Of a stretch of DNA of 64,000 nt, positions 29,386 through 42,294 are shown in pieces. The notes below the pieces were generated by a model. That model was not told where the DNA came from and did no database searches. It saw only the letters and a program-made list of their open reading frames with translations. Position 1 is the first letter of the stretch, and every line of letters begins with the position of its first letter. This stretch comes from Thiomicrospira microaerophila (GTDB lineage: Bacteria > Pseudomonadota > Gammaproteobacteria > Thiomicrospirales > Thiomicrospiraceae). Location: assembly GCF_000934765.1 (NCBI RefSeq), contig NZ_JYNN01000001.1:124001-188000 (forward strand), read 5' to 3'. A program made the position numbers and the translations under genes.

Positions 29386-30834
29386 TTAAACCTCATAGGT
29401 TGTAGAGCTGATTTTTCCGCCTGAACCAACCCAGTCAGTATGGAACCATTCACCGCGTGGTTTATCAACACGCTCATAGGTATGGGCGCCAAAGTAATCA
29501 CGCTGCGCCTGAATCAAGTTCGCCGACACGGTTTCGCTTCGATAACCATCAAAAAACGCCAATGCTGAACTTAACGCCGGCGTTGGGATTGCATTATGCA
29601 CCGCAAAGACCACCGCCTGACGCCAATTGGCTTCGGTTTGCTTTATCGCCTGCTCAAAAAACGGCGCTTGCAATAGATTATCTAAATCTGGTGTTGCATC
29701 ATAAGCGGCTTTGATTTCGCCTAGGAAACGACTGCGGATAATACAGCCACCGCGCCACATTAACGCAATGCCACCATAATTTAACGGCCAGTTAAACTCT
29801 TTAGCGGCTTGCGCCATCAACATATAGCCTTGGGTGTAGGAAATGATTTTTGCGGCATAGAGTGCATCATGAATCGCCTGCAACATCACATCGCGCTCCA
29901 CTTCGACCGTCGGCAATACACGCGGATAGGTTTTAGCGGCTTGTTGACGCTGGGTTTTTAATGCCGAAATACAACGTGCATACACCGACTCGGTAATCAG
30001 GGTTAAGGGTACACCCATATCTAATGAGCTGATACCTGTCCATTTGCCTGTGCCTTTTTGGCCGGCGGCATCTAGGATTTTATCCACAAGGGGTTCACCG
30101 TCTTCGTCTTTAAAACGCAGAATATCGGCCGTGATTTCAATCAGATAGGAATCCAATACCCCTTGGTTCCATTCTTTAAATACCTGATGACACTCATCCG
30201 CACTCATTCCCAAGCCTTCACGCATTAGCTGATAGGCTTCGGCGATCAATTGCATATCGCCATATTCGATCCCATTGTGCACCATCTTAACGTAGTGCCC
30301 CGCCCCTTCTGGCCCAACCCAATCACAACAGGCTTCATCGCCAACCTTGGCCGAAATCGCTTGAAAAATATCTTTAACAAAAGGCCAAGCCTCTGGTTTG
30401 CCGCCTGGCATAATAGAAGGCCCAAAACGCGCGCCTTCTTCGCCACCCGACACACCCGTCCCGATAAAATGAATGCCCTTAGCCGCTAGCGCTTGAGTAC
30501 GACGCGTTGAATCAGTGTATAAGGAATTACCGCCGTCAATGATCACATCGCCCTGGTCTAACAAAGGCACCAATTGATCAATGAAATCGTCCACAACCTG
30601 TCCTGCTTTAACCATTAACATTACCTTGCGCGGCGAGGACAAGGAATCAACCAGCTCTTTCAAGCTATAAGCGGCTTGAATCGATTTGCCTTGCGCGGTG
30701 CTGGCGAGAAACTCATCGGTTTTTTGTGGAGAACGATTGTAAACAGTGACTTTATAGCCGTGATCAGCCATATTTAAAACCAAGTTTTGCCCCATAACGG
30801 CAAGACCAATTAACGCGATATCTGATTGAGACAT
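29386..30834 (-). CDS. gnd: 6-phosphogluconate dehydrogenase, decarboxylating
   Basis: 482-residue enzyme giving ribulose-5-phosphate, CO2 and [26 protein letters not shown] is the NADP fold, [21 protein letters not shown] and the catalytic Lys/His segment [16 protein letters not shown] are conserved. A GGAA-type ribosome site precedes the ATG. It opens the operon; the 470-base repeat-bearing gap upstream should hold its promoter. Confidence 0.97.
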   Translation of the reverse strand: MSQSDIALIGLAVMGQNLVLNMADHGYKVTVYNRSPQKTDEFLASTAQGKSIQAAYSLKELVDSLSSPRKVMLMVKAGQVVDDFIDQLVPLLDQGDVIIDGGNSLYTDSTRRTQALAAKGIHFIGTGVSGGEEGARFGPSIMPGGKPEAWPFVKDIFQAISAKVGDEACCDWVGPEGAGHYVKMVHNGIEYGDMQLIAEAYQLMREGLGMSADECHQVFKEWNQGVLDSYLIEITADILRFKDEDGEPLVDKILDAAGQKGTGKWTGISSLDMGVPLTLITESVYARCISALKTQRQQAAKTYPRVLPTVEVERDVMLQAIHDALYAAKIISYTQGYMLMAQAAKEFNWPLNYGGIALMWRGGCIIRSRFLGEIKAAYDATPDLDNLLQAPFFEQAIKQTEANWRQAVVFAVHNAIPTPALSSALAFFDGYRSETVSANLIQAQRDYFGAHTYERVDKPRGEWFHTDWVGSGGKISSTTYEV

Positions 30835-31068
30835 GATAAATTCCTTTTTGATAAAAAATCTGCGGTTTCATTTTACCGCGCTACTCATACAACTAAAAAC
30901 TAAAAACCGATTTATTTCAACTCTCGCGCTAAGGTTGCACGTACGCGGGCCTTGGACTGAAGTTAGCGCGCTGTTATAGATTTAAACCAGTCTACATTCC
31001 CACGCACAGCGTCACGGCCATTAAGTTAAGGAATGAGTGGCAACGAAACTTGCCTCCCTTATTGCTCT

Positions 31069-31138
31069 GTCACCCTGCGCGAAGTCGCAGGGTCTATTGC
31101 TGCCAGCGGCTGGATCCTGCGACTTCGCGCAGGATGAC
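31069..31138. repeat. 70-base inverted repeat (CCTGCGCGAAGTCGCAGG type)
   Basis: Two 24-base arms, differing at two positions, in inverted orientation around an 18-base loop. Each arm is itself a partial palindrome (CCTGCG-CGAAGT-CGCAGG). Ends are GTCA and TGAC. Single copy in the window. Confidence 0.75.
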
Positions 31139-31158
31139 GACACTGGGTAAAAAATTCG

Positions 31159-31247
31159 GTCATTGCGAGGAGCATAGCGACGCGGCAATCTCTCAAGGGC
31201 GCGCTCAGTCTGCCAGAGATTGCCACGGCCTTCGGCCTCGCAATGAC
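31159..31247. repeat. GTCATTGCGAGG inverted-repeat element, copy B
   Basis: 89 bases, same ends and internal inverted pair as copy A, with few substitutions (for example AGCATAGCGA for AGCGCAGCGA). Confidence 0.88.
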
Positions 31248-31306
31248 GCGTAATTTGTCAGCCTCGCAATGACACGTAGTTTCTTGGGCTCGCAACGCAA
31301 GTTTGA

Positions 31307-31813
31307 CTAGCGCCCATCTGGGTAAAGTTGCAGGATGCCGCTCTCGCCCTGCATATCGCCTAATATCCATACCTGCTCAAATGGATGAGTTGGCGGCATC
31401 AGGATAAATTTACACCGAAGCTCAAAATCTTGGCGTTGCCATGCTGGGTTTGTATTGCGAATCACTAACCAAGTACGTTCTGAAACATAATATTTTTCGG
31501 CTTTATTGGCTAACAGTCGATTGAGTGCTTCAAGTAAACGGTGATCAGGCGGGGTTAGCATGAGATGTTCGAGTTCAAGATGAGTGCGTTCAGATAGCTC
31601 GCGTCCTAGCAGATGTTTGGCTTCTTCGGTGCTGCCGTATAAATGCGCAATTTCTAAATCCAACTTTTCATTTTGCCAATAACAACTCACATCGGGTTTG
31701 CGGGGTTCGTTATGCCAAATATGGCGCATTTCAATCCCCATCTCGCGCTCATACGCCCGCATAAACAACCGCGCCGCCTGATGCTCTAAGGCTAACTTCT
31801 CTGATTCACTCAT
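31307..31813 (-). CDS. Unknown conserved-looking protein
   Basis: 168 residues, not recognised. Soluble, with no signal or membrane segment. KPDVSCYWQNEKLDLEIAHLYG (39-60) has the spacing of a degenerate PD-(D/E)xK nuclease core (PD, then an acidic strand DLE), but the usual lysine is not obvious. A Leu-rich helix (68-110) and an aromatic beta-rich C-terminus follow. Its ATG shares one base with the stop of the small membrane protein gene (TAATG), so it is the last gene of the lpxK-kdsB run. It ends just before the repeat cluster. Confidence 0.7.
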   Translation of the reverse strand: MSESEKLALEHQAARLFMRAYEREMGIEMRHIWHNEPRKPDVSCYWQNEKLDLEIAHLYGSTEEAKHLLGRELSERTHLELEHLMLTPPDHRLLEALNRLLANKAEKYYVSERTWLVIRNTNPAWQRQDFELRCKFILMPPTHPFEQVWILGDMQGESGILQLYPDGR

Positions 31814-32028
31814 TACTCACTACTCATCAGCATCTCGCTAATCACATACCACAACAGAAAACTGCCATACACCCCCACCATCACCCAGCTTAACAAGGTA
31901 ATCGGGCGCAAACCTTTTTGTTCGGGCGGTTTTTCACCGCGCCATTGCATTTTTTTTAAACGCCACTGACGACGCAACATCCAGATAAAAAAACCGATAA
32001 CCGCAAATAACGTTAAATACTTAAGCAT
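31813..32028 (-). CDS. Small membrane protein, unknown
   Basis: 71 residues with two membrane segments (about 3-18, YLTLFAVIGFFIWMLRR, and 47-65, SWVMVGVYGSFLLWYVIS) and a basic loop between. The ATG at 32028 is preferred: it overlaps the kdsB stop by eight bases, whereas the longer in-frame start would bury 68 bases in kdsB. Coupled to both neighbours. Function unknown. Confidence 0.65.
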   Translation of the reverse strand: MLKYLTLFAVIGFFIWMLRRQWRLKKMQWRGEKPPEQKGLRPITLLSWVMVGVYGSFLLWYVISEMLMSSE

Positions 32029-32797
32029 CCGCCATAAGCCTTTGCGCCATGATTTCGCGTACCTGTTCAAGCTGCGCCAAGGTATCAACCCCTACACCCG
32101 CATCCATCAGCGCATCCTCTACCAAAATACGCTCGCCATGCCAAAGCACACGCAATTGCTCAAGCTTTTCAACCTGCTCGAGGGCGCATTCTGGCCAGTT
32201 CACATAACGCTTTACAAAGCCAGCGCGATAGGCATACAAGCCAATATGACGGCGATAGGGCCAAGCACTTGGCATGATGGGGGGTTGCTGGGCAAACTCA
32301 TCGCGCGCCCAAGGTAATGGCGCACGGCTAAAATTAATTGCAAAATGCTCAAGATTACGACTCACCTTGACGATGTTCGGATTAAACAGCAACTCAACCT
32401 GCTCAATCGGTTCACAAAGTGTCGCCATGAACACATCATGCCGATGATTAAGGGCTTGTGCGACTTGCTGAATCAAGGCGGTAGGCAAAAGCGGCTCATC
32501 ACCCTGCAGATTAACCAACACCTGATTATCCGCAAACCGAAGTTGATCAATCACTTCAGCGATACGCTCAGTACCTGATTGATGTTGGTCGCTGGTTAGG
32601 CAGACCTCAGCACCAAAATCACGGCACACCTGCGCGACCTGCTCAGATTCGGTAGCAATGACCACACGCTCCGCACCGGCTTTAATCGCTTGCTGCCATG
32701 TCCAATACACCATCGGCTGTCCGCAAATATCCAGCAACGGTTTGCCATAAAGCCGACTGGATGCCATTCTGGCGGGTATGACCACATGAAAAGACAT
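32021..32797 (-). CDS. kdsB: 3-deoxy-manno-octulosonate cytidylyltransferase
   Basis: 258-residue enzyme activating Kdo as CMP-Kdo for lipopolysaccharide core. VVIPARMASSRLYGKPLLDI and VNLQGDEPLL (Mg-binding) are diagnostic, as is IGLYAYR. It follows the Trm112-like gene by five bases, matching the lpxK-ycaR-kdsB order. Confidence 0.97.
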   Translation of the reverse strand: MSFHVVIPARMASSRLYGKPLLDICGQPMVYWTWQQAIKAGAERVVIATESEQVAQVCRDFGAEVCLTSDQHQSGTERIAEVIDQLRFADNQVLVNLQGDEPLLPTALIQQVAQALNHRHDVFMATLCEPIEQVELLFNPNIVKVSRNLEHFAINFSRAPLPWARDEFAQQPPIMPSAWPYRRHIGLYAYRAGFVKRYVNWPECALEQVEKLEQLRVLWHGERILVEDALMDAGVGVDTLAQLEQVREIMAQRLMADA

Positions 32798-32802
32798 GTT
32801 AG

Positions 32803-33009
32803 TTAAGCCTTTAGTTTACGATAATGTTCGGCCTCTTCAGGCGTGATTTGACGTGCTTCATCCTCCAGCATGACTGGAATGTCGTCACGCACCGGGAAGG
32901 CTAAATTAGCGGCGGTCGAAATTAACTCTTGTTTTTGCTTGTCATACACTAAACTGGTTTTGCTAATTGGGCATACTAGGATATCAAGTAAATTAGGGTT
33001 TAGACTCAT
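32803..33009 (-). CDS. ycaR: Trm112-like small protein (YcaR/UPF0434)
   Basis: 68 residues, [17 protein letters not shown] at the start and [18 protein letters not shown] in the middle, the typical YcaR pattern. Bacterial members keep only part of the zinc-knuckle cysteines (one here, C12). Function uncertain; conserved between lpxK and kdsB. Confidence 0.93.
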   Translation of the reverse strand: MSLNPNLLDILVCPISKTSLVYDKQKQELISTAANLAFPVRDDIPVMLEDEARQITPEEAEHYRKLKA

Positions 33010-33020
33010 GTTTTTGCCTT

Positions 33021-34064
33021 TTAATCAAATGAGTTAGAAATAGGTTTTTGCGGCCTTTTTAAAGCCAATTGCTGCTCAATCTTCGACATCAGTGCGGCTT
33101 CAAAATCGGCATCACATTCAGGCGCTATTGCCAACACCCACCAGTTGGGTTGTGCAAAGGTTTGGCACTTTACGGCATCTTTACTGGTCATAAACAAGGG
33201 CATAGCCCTATTAAGCTTCGCAAAATCCGACAGCTGATAAGCATGGTGATCAGCAAAATCCAGCGGAATGGGCACGATACCCAACGAATCTAATGTTTGA
33301 TAAAATCGCTGCGGATGCCCTATCCCCGCCACCGCATAACCCGTTTGCCCCGCAAAGGCATTAATGGGACGACAGTCTTTGACATCCGTTAAGCGGTAAA
33401 AGTGCAGCGGCTTTATCTGCATTTGCGCAAGATACTGGCACTTGAAATCCGGTTTAGCGAGTAAATTCTCGCCATTCAGTACCACAAAGTCGACCTGAGC
33501 CAAGCGCTCGACCGGCTCGCGCAAAGGGCCGGCGGGCATACACAAGCCATTACCTAATCCTTGATTAGGTCGTGACGCATCAAACAGCACAATTTCAATA
33601 TCACGCGCCAACGCATAATGCTGTAAACCATCGTCACTAATCACCAGGTCTAGATCATAACGCGCTTGGATCATTGCCAAGGCCTCTGCCCGCTTGGGTG
33701 ACACCACCACGGGACAACCCAATGTTTGTGCTAACAAAACCGGCTCATCCCCCACTAGATGCGGGTCTGTGTCAGCGCTCACCGTTTGCGGCCAAGTCTT
33801 GGATTGACCCGCATAACCTCGGCTAATCACCCCAAAACGCCATCCCTTTTGTTGTAGCCGCTGCCCAAGCCAAATAATAAACGGCGTTTTACCCGCGCCG
33901 CCGACAACAATATTGCCGACCACCACAACCAGGCCGGGTGCTTCAGGCGGATTACGTTTAAACGCAGCGAGGCGTTTAGCCGCCACCGAACAAACTAGCT
34001 TTGCTAAGGGGCTAAGCAGTGTTGAGCGCCAATCGGCTTTAAGCCAAAAACTAGGCCAACTCAT
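33021..34064 (-). CDS. lpxK: Tetraacyldisaccharide 4'-kinase
   Basis: 347-residue inner-membrane-associated kinase adding the 4' phosphate to lipid A precursor. The P-loop [12 protein letters not shown] (about 51-62), SRGYAG and [22 protein letters not shown] are conserved. No msbA lies upstream, unlike E. coli; a 46-codon gene and darP do. Confidence 0.95.
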   Translation of the reverse strand: MSWPSFWLKADWRSTLLSPLAKLVCSVAAKRLAAFKRNPPEAPGLVVVVGNIVVGGAGKTPFIIWLGQRLQQKGWRFGVISRGYAGQSKTWPQTVSADTDPHLVGDEPVLLAQTLGCPVVVSPKRAEALAMIQARYDLDLVISDDGLQHYALARDIEIVLFDASRPNQGLGNGLCMPAGPLREPVERLAQVDFVVLNGENLLAKPDFKCQYLAQMQIKPLHFYRLTDVKDCRPINAFAGQTGYAVAGIGHPQRFYQTLDSLGIVPIPLDFADHHAYQLSDFAKLNRAMPLFMTSKDAVKCQTFAQPNWWVLAIAPECDADFEAALMSKIEQQLALKRPQKPISNSFD

Positions 34065-34104
34065 TGCATTTTCCTAGCATTGCATTTTCCCGGTCTGCGT
34101 ATTT

Positions 34105-34245
34105 TTAAAACGGACGACGGCCTTTGCCACCCATGCCGCCTCGCATGCCTCCGCCCATTTTGCCGCCCGTTGCCTTGCGCATTAGCTTGGATACGAACAT
34201 CGAAATAATGCGACGGATAATCATTTGAATCATTCTGTTTTGCAT
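34105..34245 (-). CDS. Small Met/Gly-rich basic protein, 46 residues
   Basis: Begins MQNRMIQMIIRRIISMF, an amphipathic, Ile/Met-rich basic helix (1-24), then a Gly/Met-rich tail with GGKMGGGMRGGMGGKG (27-42) ending RRPF. The ATG at 34245 is preceded by CTTGGAGTGG, a good ribosome site overlapping the end of darP, and begins one base beyond the darP stop. Composition and start signal argue it is translated. Role unknown; membrane or RNA contact is possible. Confidence 0.6.
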   Translation of the reverse strand: MQNRMIQMIIRRIISMFVSKLMRKATGGKMGGGMRGGMGGKGRRPF

Positions 34246-34246
34246 A

Positions 34247-37828
<3,582 letters not shown>

Positions 37829-37833
37829 AAAGG

Positions 37834-40800
37834 CTAATCTCCTATCATTTCTACAGCCGCATCCAAGTCAACACTGACCAAACGCGACACACCCGGCTCA
37901 TGCATTGTAACACCCACTAAATGCTTTGCCATCGCCATAGTCGTTTTGTTGTGAGTAATATATATGAATTGTACCTTTTCTGATAGGCTTCTGACTAGCC
38001 CACAGAAGCGAATAACGTTAGAATCGTCTAAAGGAGCGTCCACTTCATCCAAAATACAGAAGGGAGCAGGCTTTAATTCAAAGATCGCAAAAATCAATGC
38101 CAAGGCGGATAATGTCTTCTCTCCGCCTGATAATAACTGAATACGTGTCGTCCGTTTACCTGGTGGCTGCGCCATCACCATCAGCCCGCCTTCCAGGGGG
38201 TCTTGCTGTTCATCAACCCAGGTCAGCTTTGCATGCCCACCCTGAAACAGCTTAGGAAATAGATTTTTAAATGATTGATTGACCTGATCAAATGTTATCA
38301 ACAAGCGTTGACGACTATCCTGATCAATCTGTGCAATCGCTTGTTCAAGCGTGTCTATCGATTGCGTTAAATCAGCCAATTGACTCACCAAGGTATCCAA
38401 TTTTATTTTAGCCTGTTCAAATTCCTCAATCGCCGTCATATTCACCGCGCCTAACCGGCTTAAATGCAATTTGACTTGCTTAAGCGCAGCTTCAACCTGC
38501 TCGATTGGCTGTTCTTCAAAGCGTAATTGTGCCAACTCATAAAATGAGAACCCTTGCCCCTCAACCGTTTTTTGTAACTGATGTATCTGCTGCTGCTGTG
38601 CTTGCAACTGTAATTGCAAGGTTACAAGATACTGCTCGGCCTGATGATGGGTCTGCTGGGCCGAGTCGACCCGCTGCTGCGCATCATCAACGTGTTCAAT
38701 CAACACCTCGCGTCGTTGACCGAGGCTATCACGCGCCTGTTTGACCTGCTCCAGCTGATCGTTAAGCTGTTCCAATTCGGCATCATCGACTGGCTGGGCT
38801 TGGGCTAAGTGACGCAGAATAAGCTCGGCCTGCAGACTATCCTGTTTAAGTTGTTGTGCAACCTGTTGTTGCTGAAACTGCAACTGTTGATAGGCTTGTT
38901 TTTGCTGGTGCTGCTGTTGGCTTAAGCGCTGAGTTTGTAGAAGCAGCTTCTCACGCTCGCGCTCAATCGGCTGCAGTTGGGTGATTAATTTTTCAAGCGT
39001 CTGACTGGTTTTCTCTTCCTGCTCATCCAGTAATTCAAACTGTGCATTAATCGATTCAATAGTTTGCTCCAGCCGATTTTGCTGTGCAATGAGTGCCTGC
39101 TCCCTCACCCCTAAATCCGTTAATTGCTGTTGATTTGACTGGTGTTTTTGCAACCAGGCCTGGTGGGTCTGTTGCGCATGTGCAATCTGATCTTCCAGGC
39201 GCAAAACTTGACGTTCAAGCTGTTGTTGTTCCGCTTTTAGCGCCGCTTGCTCTTCATCTTCGTCTGCTTGCTGCTGCTTGAGTTGCGAAACCAGCCGATT
39301 GTTTTTTGTTATCGCATCAGACAAATGCGTCTGCTGTTCAGCCAGCGCGACAATCTGTTGTTGACGCTCTAAACTGCCAGACAGCTTGGCATTTGACGGC
39401 GCATTTAATGGCTGCAAACAAGCGAACTCTGAATAAAGCACACCTTGTTTATCAATCAACCAAATCGTATTTTGCCCTGCGACTTCACTAAACGGCTTGA
39501 GCTGAACAAGCGGCTGAACAAGTGGCTGATCAGACAACACATAAATATCGCGCGCTAGATAACGCACCAACTCGGGCTGTTGAATTTTGGCGGCAAGACT
39601 TTGCGGATGGACGTCTAGTGCTGGCGGATTCCAACCAATCAAACTGGCATTAGGCAACGGATTCAATTCAGCCCAATCTACAGGTTTGTCCAGCAACAAC
39701 CCTTGCAAACGCGCACCCAGCCAGCCTTCTACCGCTGTTTGCCAACCAGCCTCTACTTTTAGAACACTCACTAAATCGCGCGCGCTCAGATCACTCGGCC
39801 ATTCAACCTGCGCATCCGCTAACAAGCGCTGCTGCACCTTTACTAACGCCTGATGCTCGGCTTCGGCCGCCTTAAAATCACTGACTAATTGAAATTGGGT
39901 TTGCTGCGCCTGTGCTAGCTGGTCGCGGGTTTTCTGATGGGTTGCTTGGCTTAAAGCCACCATTTGATTGACGGGCGCAAGCTGTTGTTCAAGCTGTTGC
40001 CTTTGTTCTATGAGTGCTTCAAGTTGCGCATTTCCCTGTTCGGCGGTGGATGGCTCGACATTTTGCATTAACCAAGCGCGCTGCGCCTCTAGGTGGGCTA
40101 AACTTTGCTCTAGCGTTTTGAGCTGTTGTTGCGCCTCTTTAAACGCCTGCTCAGACTGCTGGGTGCGCCATTGCTGTTTTTGCAAAGTCTGCTCTTGGGT
40201 GCGTTTTTGTAAATCCAAGGCTGACCAGCTTGACTCATAGCCCTCTAATTGCTCGGTTTGGCTATCCAGCTCTTCTTCTATCGCTTCAATATCGAGTCGA
40301 ATATCATCCATCTGCTGGTTAATGTGACTCAACTGCGTTTCGTGCATCTGATGCTGTTGCTGATTAAGTGCCTGTTGATCCAGCCATTGCTGGCTTTGTT
40401 GACCACTAAAGGCCTGCTGCTGTTTCAGCTTTTCAAGTTTTTTATCGAGTTGGTGAAATTCGGTGTCGAATGCTTGCCAGTCCGCTTGCAAGGTCGGTAG
40501 TTTTTGGCGTGCTAACAGCCAGGCTTTTTGTGCACTGTCCCAATCTGCTTTGGTTTGGGCAAAACTTTTCTCTGCCAAACGTAGGTCAGACTGAACACGG
40601 GTTTGTTGTTGATGAAGCTGATGCCACTGCAAATAATAGAGGTTTTTTTCGAGGGCTTGTTGGCGCTCAATCGCCTGACGGTGATCGCGCGCTTTTTCGG
40701 CCTGCAACGCCAAATGATTCGACTGTTCGGTAAGTGCATCCTGCATCACACGCAACTGCGTCATGTTTTCTCGCGTGCGATTTAAGCGTAATAGCGTTTC

Positions 40801-41334
40801 TTTGCGCCTTGAACGATAGGGACCAATGCCCGCTACTTCTTCTAAGTAAACCCGCATATCTTCAGGCTTTGCCTCGATAATGCGACTAATATTGCCCTGC
40901 CCAATCAGCGCATAGCTTCGTGGCCCTAGACCCGTGCCATTAAACAAATCAAGAATATCGCGACGCCGGCAGGCTTGCTGATTCAAGAAGTAGCGGGTAC
41001 CGTCTTCTCGGTGATGCACACGTTTGACCGATATTTCGCTGTAACTGGCATAGGCACCACCCGCCATGCCAGCTTCATTGTCAAATAACAACTCAACCGA
41101 ACACTGGCTCACCGCTTTGCGCTTATCGCTGCCGTTAAACAACACATCATTCATGTCACCACCGCGCAACTCGCGCGCCGAACTCTCCCCCATCACCCAA
41201 CGTACCGCATCCAGCGTATTTGATTTACCGCAACCATTCGGACCGACAATACCGACTAAATCACTCGGCAAGACCAAGCGTGTTGGCTCCACGAACGACT
41301 TAAAACCGACTATTTTGATCTGTTTTAATCGCAT
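37834..41334 (-). CDS. smc: Chromosome segregation protein SMC
   Basis: 1166 residues. N-terminal ATPase half with Walker A GPNGCGKSNTLDAVRWVMGE, long Gln-rich coiled coils (about 170-500 and 670-990), a hinge (about 510-660) and the C-terminal half with LLSGGEKTLSALALIFAI (signature) and FCILDEVDAPLDDSN (Walker B). It organises the chromosome; scpA and scpB are not in this window. It overlaps nothing and precedes zipA by five bases. Contains CCAGGCCTGG at 39154 within a coiled coil. Confidence 0.97.
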   Translation of the reverse strand: MRLKQIKIVGFKSFVEPTRLVLPSDLVGIVGPNGCGKSNTLDAVRWVMGESSARELRGGDMNDVLFNGSDKRKAVSQCSVELLFDNEAGMAGGAYASYSEISVKRVHHREDGTRYFLNQQACRRRDILDLFNGTGLGPRSYALIGQGNISRIIEAKPEDMRVYLEEVAGIGPYRSRRKETLLRLNRTRENMTQLRVMQDALTEQSNHLALQAEKARDHRQAIERQQALEKNLYYLQWHQLHQQQTRVQSDLRLAEKSFAQTKADWDSAQKAWLLARQKLPTLQADWQAFDTEFHQLDKKLEKLKQQQAFSGQQSQQWLDQQALNQQQHQMHETQLSHINQQMDDIRLDIEAIEEELDSQTEQLEGYESSWSALDLQKRTQEQTLQKQQWRTQQSEQAFKEAQQQLKTLEQSLAHLEAQRAWLMQNVEPSTAEQGNAQLEALIEQRQQLEQQLAPVNQMVALSQATHQKTRDQLAQAQQTQFQLVSDFKAAEAEHQALVKVQQRLLADAQVEWPSDLSARDLVSVLKVEAGWQTAVEGWLGARLQGLLLDKPVDWAELNPLPNASLIGWNPPALDVHPQSLAAKIQQPELVRYLARDIYVLSDQPLVQPLVQLKPFSEVAGQNTIWLIDKQGVLYSEFACLQPLNAPSNAKLSGSLERQQQIVALAEQQTHLSDAITKNNRLVSQLKQQQADEDEEQAALKAEQQQLERQVLRLEDQIAHAQQTHQAWLQKHQSNQQQLTDLGVREQALIAQQNRLEQTIESINAQFELLDEQEEKTSQTLEKLITQLQPIEREREKLLLQTQRLSQQQHQQKQAYQQLQFQQQQVAQQLKQDSLQAELILRHLAQAQPVDDAELEQLNDQLEQVKQARDSLGQRREVLIEHVDDAQQRVDSAQQTHHQAEQYLVTLQLQLQAQQQQIHQLQKTVEGQGFSFYELAQLRFEEQPIEQVEAALKQVKLHLSRLGAVNMTAIEEFEQAKIKLDTLVSQLADLTQSIDTLEQAIAQIDQDSRQRLLITFDQVNQSFKNLFPKLFQGGHAKLTWVDEQQDPLEGGLMVMAQPPGKRTTRIQLLSGGEKTLSALALIFAIFELKPAPFCILDEVDAPLDDSNVIRFCGLVRSLSEKVQFIYITHNKTTMAMAKHLVGVTMHEPGVSRLVSVDLDAAVEMIGD

Positions 41335-41337
41335 GGC

Positions 41338-42228
41338 CTAGGCGTTTAATTTCAACGTCTGCTGCAAACGTTTTTTAGCCGTTGCAATTAACTCTTTATA
41401 GTTCAAGCCATCCGCTTCACCGTAGGTCGACGAAGCCAATACGAATTGATAATCTACCCCTGTTTCATTAAGATGGTCCAAAAAGCGCTCGTTTAAACTG
41501 CGTTGCAAAGCTAACACACCTTGATCATCCGTTTCGGGTGAAACGATAACAAACAATTTATCATTGATATAAAAAACACTATCCGCTTTACGGGTTTCTT
41601 CACGCAGTTGCCCAGTAAAATAAGCGAGGGCTTCATCTGGGGCGATATTTTTAGCGGTCATTTTAATAAGGTGCACCAAAGTAATCGAAAAAGATCGTCG
41701 GTATCTTTCGGCTAAAAATACTTCTTGGCGAATACATGCATCCATATGATCACGCCGGAGTAAACCGGTTTTGTGGTCCGTGACCATTAATGCATCAAAC
41801 TTATCGTAAATGGATTGAAACTGGCTAATATGTGACTTTAATGCTGTATAAATCTCATCGACCTCATACACCAAGTCATCTCGACCTCCTCGCACCTCTT
41901 CTTGGTCTTGAGGGTGATCAAAACGCAACACACTTATTTCATGAGCAATATACTTAAGTGGCTTTACCAGCTCTTCTTCAACAAATTGTTCTGTATAATA
42001 TTTTTGCGTAAAATAAAAAAACAGCACAAACATCAATAAAAAAAAGGGAATGGTCAAAATTGATACATCAAAACGCACTAGATTTTCAAAACTGGCTTCT
42101 TCACCAAGTATCCACCACACGATTCCGACAGACAACACCACTGTCAGAGACATGGCAAATAGCAATGCCATTGACATAGCCAGCGCTAAGCGTTTATTAA
42201 GTAACCTAGCAAAAGAAGGATGTTTCAT
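41338..42228 (-). CDS. Membrane protein with degenerate GGDEF domain
   Basis: 296 residues. Two membrane segments (about 16-40 and 55-73), a short HAMP-like linker, then a GGDEF fold (about 140-290). It keeps DHKTGLLRRDHMD, like the DxLTGLxNRR entry of GGDEF domains, but the signature loop reads FYINDKLFVI: the catalytic GG(D/E)EF is lost. It should not make c-di-GMP and may be a receptor or scaffold. It sits three bases upstream of smc, in the same direction, so it may share the transcript. Confidence 0.75.
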   Translation of the reverse strand: MKHPSFARLLNKRLALAMSMALLFAMSLTVVLSVGIVWWILGEEASFENLVRFDVSILTIPFFLLMFVLFFYFTQKYYTEQFVEEELVKPLKYIAHEISVLRFDHPQDQEEVRGGRDDLVYEVDEIYTALKSHISQFQSIYDKFDALMVTDHKTGLLRRDHMDACIRQEVFLAERYRRSFSITLVHLIKMTAKNIAPDEALAYFTGQLREETRKADSVFYINDKLFVIVSPETDDQGVLALQRSLNERFLDHLNETGVDYQFVLASSTYGEADGLNYKELIATAKKRLQQTLKLNA

Positions 42229-42281
42229 TTATTTAAAATCCGCTATGATGGTACTAACCCGTTATCCTTAACCCAAATATT

Positions 42282-42288
42282 AAAAAGG
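42282..42288 (+). promoter_or_regulatory. Ribosome binding site deciding the TTG start of the FGGY kinase
   Basis: AAAAAGG six bases before the TTG at 42295. The longer ATG start at 42220 would overlap the start of the divergent GGDEF-like gene and lacks such a site. Confidence 0.6.
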
Positions 42289-42294
42289 TTTGCC

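Larger units (their letters stand above)
30835..31306. other. 472-base intergenic repeat cluster
   Basis: From left to right: AT-rich gnd upstream sequence; a decayed P2 hairpin region (about 30960-31035, CATTCCCACGCACAGCGT then broken); a different inverted-repeat element (31069-31138); a full GTCATTGCGAGG element (31159-31247); and a further half end CTCGCAATGACACG (31262-31276). No gene is seen. Several element types have piled up here. Confidence 0.75.

Noticed and set aside
31050..31370. Reading frames across the repeat cluster beside gnd
   Set aside because: They are translations of the inverted repeats in both strands and show no protein-like composition.
37834..41334. smc as the JetC partner of the Wadjet gene
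   Set aside because: It is the housekeeping SMC in the smc-zipA-ligA order, 36 kb away; JetC should adjoin jetA.
42220..42294. ATG start of the FGGY kinase
   Set aside because: Overlaps the start of the divergent gene and encodes no family sequence; the TTG with AAAAAGG fits better.
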